From NCBI RefSeq assembly GCF_000429025.1, contig NZ_KE386834.1, positions 186,001 through 250,000 of the forward strand: a stretch of 64,000 nucleotides of DNA, given 5' to 3'. Numbering within the stretch: the first letter of the stretch is position 1; every line of letters starts with the position of its first letter. The stretch comes from Actinospineispora spinosispora DSM 44797 (GTDB lineage Bacteria > Actinomycetota > Actinomycetes > Mycobacteriales > Pseudonocardiaceae). Made by a program: the position numbers and the translations under genes. Positions 39,475-47,122 of this stretch are shown here, in pieces. Under the pieces are notes generated by a model. That model searched no databases and was not told where the DNA came from. It saw only the letters and a program-made list of their open reading frames with translations.

Positions 39475-40233
39475 TCAGCGACCTCGCAGCCAGGCGTACC
39501 AGGCGGGCAGGCCGGCGCCTGTGGTGGCGGAGAGCTGCAGGACCTCTGTACGTGGGTTGACCCGGTGGATGGCCGCCAGACATTCGGCTACGTCGAACCG
39601 CAGGTGGGGCAGCAGGTCGATCTTGTTGAGCAGGACCAGATCCGCGGCGGCGAACATCTGGGGGTACTTGAGCGGTTTGTCCGCGCCCTCGGTCGTCGAG
39701 GTGATCACCACCTTCGCGGCCTCACCGAGATCGAACAGCGCGGGGCAGACCAGGTTGCCGACGTTCTCGATGAACACCACCGACCCCTCCGGCGGGTTCA
39801 GCGCGCGCAGACCCCGGTCGACCATCGACGCATCCAGGTGGCACCCGGAACCGGTGTTGATCTGCACCACGCGGCAGCCGGTCGCGGTGATCCGGTCGGC
39901 GTCCAGCAGCGTCTCCTGGTCGCCCTCGACGACGCAGACCGGCGGGTCACCGGCCAGGTCGACGATGCTGCGCTCCAGCAGCGTCGTCTTGCCGGCGCCG
40001 GGGGAGCTCATCAGGTTCAATGCCCGGACGCCCCGCTCGGCCAGCCAGCGGCGGTTGCGGTCGGCCAGCTCGTCGTTCTTCGCCAGCACCCGCTGTTCCA
40101 GCGCGATCGTGTGGCCGCGCTCCGGCTCCACGACGTGCCCGTGGCCGTGTTCATGCCCGTGCCCGTGTCCATGACCGTGCTCCGGATCGACGACCCGGAC
40201 CCCGTTCCCCGAGCATCCGCAGGTAGCGCACAC
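39475..40233 (-). CDS. hypB: Hydrogenase nickel-insertion GTPase HypB
   Basis: A 252-residue HypB. The N-terminus has the high-affinity metal motif CATCGCSG and a histidine-rich stretch (HGHGHGHEHGHGH), which stores nickel. The GTPase domain has LMSSPGAGKTTLLE (P-loop), VVEGDQET, the metal-binding GSGCHLDASMV, ENVGNLVCPALFDLGE and VLLNKIDLLP (NKID). With HypA it delivers nickel to the large-subunit precursor. Last gene of the leftward operon, 1 bp from hypA. Confidence 0.96.
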   Translation of the reverse strand: MCATCGCSGNGVRVVDPEHGHGHGHGHEHGHGHVVEPERGHTIALEQRVLAKNDELADRNRRWLAERGVRALNLMSSPGAGKTTLLERSIVDLAGDPPVCVVEGDQETLLDADRITATGCRVVQINTGSGCHLDASMVDRGLRALNPPEGSVVFIENVGNLVCPALFDLGEAAKVVITSTTEGADKPLKYPQMFAAADLVLLNKIDLLPHLRFDVAECLAAIHRVNPRTEVLQLSATTGAGLPAWYAWLRGR

Positions 40234-40234
40234 G

Positions 40235-40564
40235 TCAGACCACCTCCACCTCTCGGATCAGCAGCTCCCGGCCGCCCAGCACCTCGACGTCGACGCTGCC
40301 GCAGTCGCACATCACGATCAGCTCGTCGGTGTCGAACTCGGCGCGGCAGTCCCGGCAGCGGCCTCTGCCCGGCGAGGAGACGATCTCCAGCTCGGCCCCT
40401 GCCAGGCACGTCCCGCCGGTGGCCAGCTCGAAACAGAACCGCAGAGCGTCCGGGACGACACCGCAGAGCCGTCCGACCTCGACCCGCACCCGGCGGATCG
40501 GCGTGGCCGCCACCTTGTCGGTGACCGCCGCGACGATGCTCTCCGCGATCGACAGCTCGTGCAT
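40235..40564 (-). CDS. hypA: Nickel metallochaperone HypA
   Basis: A 109-residue HypA. It must start MHELSIAES because the N-terminal Met1-His2 bind nickel, so ATG 40562-40564 is chosen over the upstream MTM start. The zinc site is formed by two CxxC-type pairs (RCRDCRAEF and VMCDCGS). RRVRVEVGRLCGVVPDALRF is the nickel-domain core. Stands between hypE and hypB with 1-2 bp gaps. Confidence 0.95.
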   Translation of the reverse strand: MHELSIAESIVAAVTDKVAATPIRRVRVEVGRLCGVVPDALRFCFELATGGTCLAGAELEIVSSPGRGRCRDCRAEFDTDELIVMCDCGSVDVEVLGGRELLIREVEVV

Positions 40565-40566
40565 CG

Positions 40567-41655
40567 TCAACAGATCCGGGGCAGCGGGTCACCGACCAGC
40601 ATGTCCACGATCCGGGTGCCGCCGAAGCCGGTCTTGAGCAACACCAGACCAGGTGGGTCCTCGGCGACCCGACCGATCACCGTCGCCCCCTCGCCGAGCG
40701 GGTGTCCCAGCATCGCGGCGAGCCCGGCGTTCGACTCCTCGGCCGGGATCACCGCGACGAGCCGCCCCTCGCACGCCACGTACAGCGGGTCGATCCCGAG
40801 CAGCTCGCTCGCGCCCCGGACCTCGGGCCGGACCGGCACCGCGTCCTCGTCGACGACGATCGCCACCTTCGACGCGGTGGCCACCTCGTTCAGGATCGTC
40901 GCGACCCCGCCCCGGGTCGCGTCGCGCAGCAGGCGGGTGTGCGGTGCGGCGTCCAGCAGCCCCGCGACCAGCTCGTGCAGCGGGGCGGTGTCGGAGACGA
41001 CGTCCGCCGCGATGTCCAGCTCGCCTCGGGCCAGCATGACGGTCACCCCGTGGTCACCGATCGGTCCGGACACCAGCACCACGTCACCGGGGCGCGCGTG
41101 CGCGGCGTTCAGCTCCACCGGGCGTTCCCGCACCCCGATCCCGGCGGTGTTGATGTAGCAGCCGTCGCCCTTGCCGCGCTGCACGACCTTCGTGTCACCG
41201 GTGACGATCTGAACGCCCGCCGCGCGCGCCGCCGCCGCCATCGAGGCCACGACTCGGCGCAGGTCGTCGGTCGGGAATCCCTCCTCCAGGATGAACGCCG
41301 CCGAGATCACGAGTGGTCTGGCACCGGACATGGCCAGGTCGTTGACCGTGCCGTTGACCGCGAGCTCACCGATGTCACCGCCGGGAAAGAACAGCGGCGA
41401 CACCACGTAGGAGTCCGTGGTGAACGCCAGCCGCGCATCGCCGACCTGGACCGATGCCGCGTCCGACATCTGTTCCAGCTCGGGGTTGCGGAACGCGTCG
41501 AGGAAGATCGCGTCGATCAGGTTGTGCGTGGCTTTGCCGCCCGCGCCGTGCGACAGCGTGATCCGGGCCTCCTTGACCCTCGGTCTCGCCGCCCGCACCC
41601 GGTCGATGCGTTCCAGCACCTGCTGTTCGCGGCTCAGGTGTTCGGTACCCGTCAT
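40567..41655 (-). CDS. hypE: Hydrogenase maturation protein HypE
   Basis: A 362-residue HypE. It has the PurM/AIR synthetase fold (ITLSHGAGGKATHNLIDAIF; LAFTTDSYVVSPLFFPGGDI; GTVNDLAMSGARPLVISAAF; LLRDATRGGVATILNEVATA) and ends in PRIC. The C-terminal cysteine carries the carbamoyl group, which is dehydrated to a thiocyanate and passed to the HypCD iron centre. ATG 41653-41655 overlaps hypD by 4 bp. Upstream in-frame codons to 41796 lie within hypD and are not coding here. Confidence 0.96.
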   Translation of the reverse strand: MTGTEHLSREQQVLERIDRVRAARPRVKEARITLSHGAGGKATHNLIDAIFLDAFRNPELEQMSDAASVQVGDARLAFTTDSYVVSPLFFPGGDIGELAVNGTVNDLAMSGARPLVISAAFILEEGFPTDDLRRVVASMAAAARAAGVQIVTGDTKVVQRGKGDGCYINTAGIGVRERPVELNAAHARPGDVVLVSGPIGDHGVTVMLARGELDIAADVVSDTAPLHELVAGLLDAAPHTRLLRDATRGGVATILNEVATASKVAIVVDEDAVPVRPEVRGASELLGIDPLYVACEGRLVAVIPAEESNAGLAAMLGHPLGEGATVIGRVAEDPPGLVLLKTGFGGTRIVDMLVGDPLPRIC

Positions 41656-42779
41656 CGATGCGTCGCCTCCTTGACGCGCTCGCGGGTGAACCGGCCGAAG
41701 TTGTAGTAGGCGGCGCACGCTCCCTCGGACGACACCATGCACGTCCCGATCGGCGTCTCCGGCGTGCACGCGGTGCCGAAGACCTTGCACTCCCACGGTC
41801 GCAGCACGCCCTTGAGGACCTCACCGCACTGGCAGGCCTTCGGGTCGGCGACCCGCACCCCGGGCACGGAGAAGATCCGCTCCGCGTCGTGCGCCGCGTA
41901 CTTCTCCCGCACCTGCAGCGCCGACCGCGAGATGAAGCCGAGGCCCCGCCACTCGAAGTACGGCCGCAGCTCCATGACCTCGCCGATCACCCGCAGCGCC
42001 TTCGCGTTGCCGTTCCACGGCACCACCCGCGAGTACTGGTTCTCCACCTCGCAGCGCCCCTCGCTGACCTGCAGCATCAGCTGGTACACCGACTGCAGGA
42101 TGTCCAGCGGCTCGAAACCGGCGCAGACCAGCGGCTTGTTGTAGTCCCGCGACACGTACTCGTAGGGCCGGCAGCCGACGACCGTCGAGACGTGGCCGGG
42201 GCCGATGAACCCGTCCAGGCGCATGTCCGGGGAGTCCAGGATCGCCTTGATCGCCGGGATGATCGTCACGTGGTTGCAGAAGATCGAGAAGTTGTCCAGG
42301 CCCTCGGCGTGCGCGCGCAGCACGGTCATCGCGGTGGACGGGGCGGTGGTCTCCATACCGATCGCCATGAACACGACCCGCTTGTCCGGGTTCTGCCGGG
42401 CGATCTTCAACGAGTCCAGCGGTGAGTAGACCATCCGGATATCGGCGCCGGCGGCGTTCGAGTCGAAGAACGAGCCTCGGCCCCCGGGCACCCGCATCAT
42501 GTCGCCGAACGTCGTCATGATCACGTCGGGTTGCTCGGCGATGGCGATCGCGTCGTCGACCCTGCCCATCGGGATGACGCACACCGGGCAGCCGGGGCCG
42601 TGCACCAGGCGCACCGACTCCGGCAGGTAGTCCTCGAGGCCGTGTTTGTAGATGGTGTGCGTGTGGCCGCCGCACACCTCCATGAACTTGTACAGCCTGC
42701 CCGGCTCGCACAGCTCGGCGATCCGGTGCGACAGCATCCGGGCCTTCTCCGCGTCCCTGAACTCGTCGACGAACCTCAT
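41652..42779 (-). CDS. hypD: Hydrogenase maturation protein HypD
   Basis: A 375-residue HypD, the iron-sulfur scaffold on which the Fe(CN)2CO group is built with HypC. Conserved motifs are FMEVCGGHTHTIYKHG (catalytic cysteine), VHGPGCPVCVIP, MTTFGDMMRVPG, IGMETTAPSTA, FIGPGHVSTVVG and the C-terminal cluster cysteines in KACQCGEVLKG, RPWECKVFGTACTPETPIG. Full length. Tightly packed between hypC and hypE. Confidence 0.97.
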   Translation of the reverse strand: MRFVDEFRDAEKARMLSHRIAELCEPGRLYKFMEVCGGHTHTIYKHGLEDYLPESVRLVHGPGCPVCVIPMGRVDDAIAIAEQPDVIMTTFGDMMRVPGGRGSFFDSNAAGADIRMVYSPLDSLKIARQNPDKRVVFMAIGMETTAPSTAMTVLRAHAEGLDNFSIFCNHVTIIPAIKAILDSPDMRLDGFIGPGHVSTVVGCRPYEYVSRDYNKPLVCAGFEPLDILQSVYQLMLQVSEGRCEVENQYSRVVPWNGNAKALRVIGEVMELRPYFEWRGLGFISRSALQVREKYAAHDAERIFSVPGVRVADPKACQCGEVLKGVLRPWECKVFGTACTPETPIGTCMVSSEGACAAYYNFGRFTRERVKEATHR

Positions 42780-42789
42780 GCCGCGCCCC

Positions 42790-43065
42790 CTACTGGGATA
42801 GATCGGACCGGGCGAGCGCGATCAGCTCGTCGGTGTAGGCCTGGCCCATGCCCTCGAGCATGCGCAGCGAATGGGCAGCCTCCTCCTCGTCGATCTTGGA
42901 GAGGGCGAAGCCCACGTGGATGAGGATCCAGTCGCCGGCCGCCAGCTCCTCGTCCTCGAGCAGACCGATGTTGACCGCCCGCTTCACGCCGGCGACGCTG
43001 ACCATCGCGAAGTCCTCGCGGTCGGCCAGGATTTCGACGATCTCGCCGGGGATACCCAGGCACAT
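42790..43065 (-). CDS. hypC: Hydrogenase chaperone HypC
   Basis: A 91-residue canonical HypC. It begins MCLGIPGEIVEIL with the essential Cys2. The barrel continues FAMVSVAGVKRAVNIGLLED and GDWILIHVGFALSKIDEEEA. It binds HypD and then the large-subunit precursor. It differs from the atypical HypC-like protein of the hypF operon, so the locus has both kinds. Spacing to hypD is 10 bp. Confidence 0.96.
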   Translation of the reverse strand: MCLGIPGEIVEILADREDFAMVSVAGVKRAVNIGLLEDEELAAGDWILIHVGFALSKIDEEEAAHSLRMLEGMGQAYTDELIALARSDLSQ

Positions 43066-43077
43066 GGCGTGCTCCTC

Positions 43078-43560
43078 TCAGCCGATCCGGGCGAGGATCT
43101 GGGGGACGTACTCGGCGGCGCGCGGCACCGAGGCCGCGACCGGTTCGGACAGTCCGATGCCGTCGTCGACGGTCGACGGTTCGCAGCCGAGCACCAGTAC
43201 CGTGGCGAGCCCGGCGGTCGGTTCGAGACCGCTCGCCGTGGCCAGCGACCGCAGCAGCGCCAGCACCGCGTCCGGGGTCATGCCGTGTGCGTCCGGGACG
43301 TCCGGTTCGGGTTGCGCGCTCAGGTCGTGCTCCAGCAGGTACAGCTCGCCGGGCCGTCCGCCGCGCTCGGTCGCGTCGATGATCAGCAGCGCACGGTAGC
43401 CGTCCAGCAGCTGGTGGGCCAGGTGCATGCCGCGGATACCGATGTCGACCACCTCGACGTCCGGCGGTAGCTCCTGGTGCCTCAGCGCACGCACGACCTC
43501 GACCCCGAAGCCGTCGTCGGACTTGAGGACGTTGCCGACACCCGCCACCAGGATGTTCAT
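43078..43560 (-). CDS. Hydrogenase maturation protease (HyaD/HycI family)
   Basis: A 160-residue endopeptidase that trims the large-subunit C-terminus after nickel insertion. The start ILVAGVGNVLKSDDGFGVEV is the family signature, with an acidic nickel-sensing residue in the DDG segment. VEVVDIGIRGMHLAHQLLDG and LLIIDATERGGRPGEL complete the metal-binding face. The substrate should be the adjacent large subunit, which has a 22-residue tail after its last metal-site motif. Overlaps the upstream gene by 4 bp. Confidence 0.93.
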   Translation of the reverse strand: MNILVAGVGNVLKSDDGFGVEVVRALRHQELPPDVEVVDIGIRGMHLAHQLLDGYRALLIIDATERGGRPGELYLLEHDLSAQPEPDVPDAHGMTPDAVLALLRSLATASGLEPTAGLATVLVLGCEPSTVDDGIGLSEPVAASVPRAAEYVPQILARIG

Positions 43561-44909
43561 TCGATGACCTGGACCTCGTGCGGACCGAAGTAGCGGAACC
43601 GGCCGTGCGCCGCCTGGAACTCCGACGCCGGGTCGTCGAGCAGGCTGACCGCGAGGTGCACCTGGCCGTCGATGTCGTTCAGGACAGCCTCGACCAGGGC
43701 TTCCTTGCCGTCGAGGAACAGGTCCTGGGCGTCGGCGTTGCCGCTCGGCCGCAGGCGCACGTGCGTCCCCCGGCTCACCGGTGTCGCGTCGACCAGCACC
43801 GAGTCGGTGTCCGGGTCGACCGAGGCGTCGGCGGCCGGGTCCCACCAGGGCTTGCCACCCGTCTCGGTCGAGTAGGTCGGGACCTCGTCCGAGGTCCGAG
43901 GTTCGACGCCCGGCCCGGACATCGAACGGATCACCCCGTGCAGCCGCTCGAAGATCTCCGGCGGCATCGAGTCCACCGCGTCGACGAGCGCCGCCGCTCT
44001 CGGGTCGGTGGCTCTGGCCTCGCGTTTCTCCGCGTCGGTCAGGACGAGGGTGCGCAGCGTCAGGATCTCGTCGTTCTCGGTGCCGTCGAACATCTCGTTC
44101 GGGCTCTCCGGAGCGATCTCCGGGAAGTCCGCCAGGATGATCGGCGAGGACAACACCAGCCGAGGTCGCTCGGGTGAACCCGCCAGCACCGGCCAGGTGT
44201 GCTCGTTCGTGCAGGATCGCGCGGCGGGACGGGCCCATTCCGGCGGGTCGGTCAGGGACAGGAACTCGCCCTCGGTCAGCGCGAGGATCGTGTGCGCGCC
44301 GATCAGCGAGGACCGCAGCGCCTCGTCCCTGGACCCGGCAGGCCCGGTACCGAGGTTGGTGACCCGCAGGCGCAGCCGCAGCGCCCCGTACGGGCCGGGC
44401 AGCGGCTCGGCCGAGACGGCGATCATGGCGTTGAGCGGCCAGGTCTCCCGGACCAGCCTGCCCTCGGTGTCCAGCAGCTCGGTGGCCGTCGCGCCGGGCA
44501 GCTCGACCGGGACGCTCACCTGGCCGGCGAGCAGGTCGGTCACCGGGAACGACGCGTCGACGACCTCCGGAACGCCCTCCTCCCACGGCAGGTGCAGCTC
44601 GTCGCCGACGGTGAGCTCGTCGACGTCGACGAAGCCGTACGGCCCGGCCCGCTGCACCCTTCTGCCGCGCAGGCGTAGGAACCGCAGGCGCACCTGGACC
44701 CGGGTGCCGTCCCGGGGCTCCAGGAGGCATTCGGTGTGCGAGTAGTGGGTCTCGTTGTGCTCCCTGGCCCAGTCCTGAGGGGTCAGCACCCCGAACTGCC
44801 AGCGCAGCTGGTTCTTCTGCGCCGACGCCCGGTACGGATACAGCAGGTAACCCTCGAACAGGACCGTGTCGGCGACCTTGGCCACGTCGTCCATCAGCGT
44901 CGCGGTCAT
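43557..44909 (-). CDS. Hydrogenase-cluster protein of unknown function (450 residues)
   Basis: A 450-residue soluble protein starting MTATLMDDVAKVADTVLFEG. The region YPYRASAQKNQLRWQFGVLT followed by DWAREHNETHYSHTECLLEP is conserved-looking but matches no family known to me. No cysteine-rich metal motif, signal peptide or membrane helix. The frame is open to 45062, but ATG 44907-44909 overlaps the DUF6084 stop by 4 bp and begins a normal protein. Every neighbour is a hydrogenase gene, so a role in assembly or stability of this hydrogenase type is likely, though its nature is unknown. Confidence 0.85.
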   Translation of the reverse strand: MTATLMDDVAKVADTVLFEGYLLYPYRASAQKNQLRWQFGVLTPQDWAREHNETHYSHTECLLEPRDGTRVQVRLRFLRLRGRRVQRAGPYGFVDVDELTVGDELHLPWEEGVPEVVDASFPVTDLLAGQVSVPVELPGATATELLDTEGRLVRETWPLNAMIAVSAEPLPGPYGALRLRLRVTNLGTGPAGSRDEALRSSLIGAHTILALTEGEFLSLTDPPEWARPAARSCTNEHTWPVLAGSPERPRLVLSSPIILADFPEIAPESPNEMFDGTENDEILTLRTLVLTDAEKREARATDPRAAALVDAVDSMPPEIFERLHGVIRSMSGPGVEPRTSDEVPTYSTETGGKPWWDPAADASVDPDTDSVLVDATPVSRGTHVRLRPSGNADAQDLFLDGKEALVEAVLNDIDGQVHLAVSLLDDPASEFQAAHGRFRYFGPHEVQVIE

Positions 44910-45541
44910 CGGCCATCCACTCGTTTCAGCAGGTCCGCGAGGGTGTCGTCCCAGTTGAGCGTGCCGCGTCGCGCGCGGTAGCTCTGCAGCGCGACGTGTG
45001 TCTCGGTGCGGACCGACAGCCACGTCGACGCGGGGAAGTGCTGGTCCATCACCTGGCGCCACACGGTCACCGGCAGCCGGTGGGCCACCTCCAGGTGCCA
45101 GGGCACCAGCTCGACCTGGACACCCGCCTCGGACTGGTAGAACGCGGTCCCGCTGAACAGCATCAACAGCGGGATCTCGCCGTCGTCGAGGCCGTGGAAG
45201 TACTTGCCGGTGGCCACCTCGGTGTCTGCCGACAGCGGGACCGGCATGGGCACGTCGATCGACTCGGTGAAGCCCTGCACCATCACTCCGACCGTGGCCA
45301 GCTGCATCGGCTTCACCGTGTCGCCCCAGCGGGACGGCTCGCCGAACAGGTCGGTCAGCCGGGACGCCTCGTTCGCCGAGTACCGCCGCTTGTGCGGTTC
45401 GATCCGCAGCTGACAGCGCAGCGCCACGGTATGCATCCGAACGCCGGTCGCCTCGCTGACCCGCAGGGTGAACAGCAGGCTGGGGCTTGCCGCGTAGGGT
45501 TCCGCGACCGCCCCGGTGCAGCAGAATCCGAGCTCGGGCAT
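44906..45541 (-). CDS. DUF6084-type hydrogenase-cluster protein
   Basis: A 211-residue protein beginning MPELGFCCTGAVAEPYAASP. The segments MHTVALRCQLRIEPHKRRYS, DLFGEPSRWGDTVKPMQLAT and FHGLDDGEIPLLMLFSGTAF, then PWHLEVAHRLPVTVWRQVMD, fit the DUF6084 family that accompanies actinobacterial hydrogenases (recalled, not searched). Predicted mostly beta. Function unknown. ATG 45539-45541 starts 1 bp after the stop of the preceding gene. Confidence 0.83.
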   Translation of the reverse strand: MPELGFCCTGAVAEPYAASPSLLFTLRVSEATGVRMHTVALRCQLRIEPHKRRYSANEASRLTDLFGEPSRWGDTVKPMQLATVGVMVQGFTESIDVPMPVPLSADTEVATGKYFHGLDDGEIPLLMLFSGTAFYQSEAGVQVELVPWHLEVAHRLPVTVWRQVMDQHFPASTWLSVRTETHVALQSYRARRGTLNWDDTLADLLKRVDGR

Positions 45542-45542
45542 G

Positions 45543-46181
45543 TCAGGTCCCCAACGCCCGGGCGCGGTCGGCCAGGTCGGCGAAGAACGCGTCGATGCGC
45601 TCCCAGGCCTCCTGACCGCCGTCGAAGCCCTTCCAGTACAGCCGCACCAGGCCGACCAGCTCGTAACAGACGTCGATCGGCACCAGCAGACAGCTCGACA
45701 CACCGCCGACCTGCCGCAGCAGCAGCGCCTCGACGTCCGGTTCCAGCTGCGCGGCGAGCGGGGTCGCGCCGAGCCCGTCGCGCCAGGCGTCCATCGGCAG
45801 CAGGCTCTCCGTCGCGCCCGCCGGGCTCGGGTAGAACGCCAGCGTTCGTTCCTGGTCGGAGTTGTGGAAGAAGAACGCCATCCGCACCGGGATCTGCAGC
45901 GAGTCCCATTCCGTCCCGGTCATGGAGAATCCCGGATCGTGCAGGTAGCGGCTGGGCACCGCGCGGTAGCGGCCGCGACCGGCGCCGCGCTCGGTGAACA
46001 GCAGCGCACACGGCCGGCACGTGCACAGCAGCGACCGCTTCTCCAGGTGCACGACGTGCGAGTGCTCCCGCTCGTCGATGACCTCGGTACACATCTCGCA
46101 CCGCTCGTCCGGTTGCACTAGCGGCCGCGGCTCCGCCTGCTTCGGCCGCAGGAGCCGCCGTAACGCTAAGCCGCTGGTCAC
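45543..46181 (-). CDS. DUF5947-type hydrogenase-cluster protein
   Basis: A 212-residue protein from GTG 46179-46181. A zinc-ribbon-like pair of CxxC motifs (ERCEMCTEV and LLCTCRPCALLF) is followed by GRYRAVPSRYLHDPGFSMTG, QIPVRMAFFFHNSDQERTLA and FYPSPAGATESLLPMDAW. This matches DUF5947, found with actinobacterial hydrogenases (recalled). An upstream ATG at 46239-46241 overlaps the NifU-like stop and would add 20 residues encoded by the R2e hairpin; the shorter form fits the family better. Role unknown, possibly metal-cluster delivery. Confidence 0.83.
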   Translation of the reverse strand: MTSGLALRRLLRPKQAEPRPLVQPDERCEMCTEVIDEREHSHVVHLEKRSLLCTCRPCALLFTERGAGRGRYRAVPSRYLHDPGFSMTGTEWDSLQIPVRMAFFFHNSDQERTLAFYPSPAGATESLLPMDAWRDGLGATPLAAQLEPDVEALLLRQVGGVSSCLLVPIDVCYELVGLVRLYWKGFDGGQEAWERIDAFFADLADRARALGT

Positions 46182-46183
46182 CT

Positions 46184-46229
46184 CCCGTGAGTGATGTGGG
46201 CTGTCCTGGCAGCCCACATCACTCACGGG
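46184..46229 (-). terminator. R2 hairpin e inside the hydrogenase operon
   Basis: A 20-bp perfect stem (outer CCCGTGAGTG, inner ATGTGGGCTG) with a 6-base loop. It lies between the NifU-like stop (46238-46240) and the DUF5947 GTG start, so within an operon rather than at its end. It could cause partial termination or set mRNA stability. Confidence 0.8.
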
Positions 46230-46237
46230 TTTGGTGG

Positions 46238-47122
46238 TCATGAGGCTGCGCCGACGGTGGGGCGGGGGATCGCCAGCCGGAGGCCGCCTGCTCTGGTGAC
46301 CAGCGGCAACGGCTCCAGGTGCAGGCCGCCGGTCAATGCGCGGCCTGCCTTGCGGACGTCGTAGCCGGCCTGGCAGGACGGGCAGAACAGCCGGTCGCCG
46401 GTCAGCGGCGCGCCGTCCAGCTCGCCTCGGCAGACCGGGCAGCGGTTGCGGTAGGCGACCAACCCACCCGACCCCGGCGGCAGTGCCAGCAGCACCGGAC
46501 AGCCCTCGACGTCGAGCGTCGCGCACTGGCCCGGTCGCAGCGACGGATCGTCCAGGACCACCCAGGACGTCTCGACCGGCGGGCCGGACTGAATCTGCAG
46601 CAGCGGCAGCTCCTTGACCGATGCCGCAGGTTCGTTCATGCCCTCGACGTCGACCCGCAGCACCTCTGGGCAGGCCTCCACGATGGCCTTCTCGATCGCC
46701 GTCTTCACCGTCATCGCCGAGGACGGGCATCCGTCGCAGCTGCCCTTCAGCCGCAGCGTCACGACCACGCCCTCCGGTTCGTCGGCCACGCCGAGCAGCT
46801 CGACGCCACCGGCGTGCGACCCGAGGTAGGGCCGTACCGTCTCCAGCGCTCGCGCGACCCTGGCCGAGGTGTCCTCGGGATGCAGGTCGTGCAGCACCAG
46901 CAGGCTCGACACCAGGTCGTCCTCCAGGAGCTTCGACAGCAGCGCGGGCCCCTCCAGCGCGGACCCGGCGAGCATCGAGACGATCCGCTCCAGACCCGCC
47001 CCGTACATGCCCATCAGCAGCCGGACGAGCTCCTCGGCCACGTCCGTGACAGCGGGCTCGCCGAGCTCACCCAGGAGCGCCTCGATGCGCTGCCCCACCT
47101 CCTGGGGATCGGTCGGAGTCAC
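46238..47122 (-). CDS. NifU-like protein with C-terminal four-cysteine domain
   Basis: A 294-residue protein. After a helical N-terminus, residues about 105-180 are a NifU C-terminal domain (VRPYLGSHAGGVELLGVADE; LKGSCDGCPSSAMTVKTAIE with CxxC), which holds a transferable iron-sulfur cluster. The C-terminal region is Rieske-shaped but has two CxxC pairs (RNRCPVCRGEL and RLFCPSCQAGYDV) and no histidine ligands, so it is more likely rubredoxin- or zinc-ribbon-like. Such proteins accompany group 1h hydrogenases and may deliver clusters or electrons. GTG 47120-47122 overlaps the large-subunit stop (GTGA). Confidence 0.88.
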   Translation of the reverse strand: MTPTDPQEVGQRIEALLGELGEPAVTDVAEELVRLLMGMYGAGLERIVSMLAGSALEGPALLSKLLEDDLVSSLLVLHDLHPEDTSARVARALETVRPYLGSHAGGVELLGVADEPEGVVVTLRLKGSCDGCPSSAMTVKTAIEKAIVEACPEVLRVDVEGMNEPAASVKELPLLQIQSGPPVETSWVVLDDPSLRPGQCATLDVEGCPVLLALPPGSGGLVAYRNRCPVCRGELDGAPLTGDRLFCPSCQAGYDVRKAGRALTGGLHLEPLPLVTRAGGLRLAIPRPTVGAAS

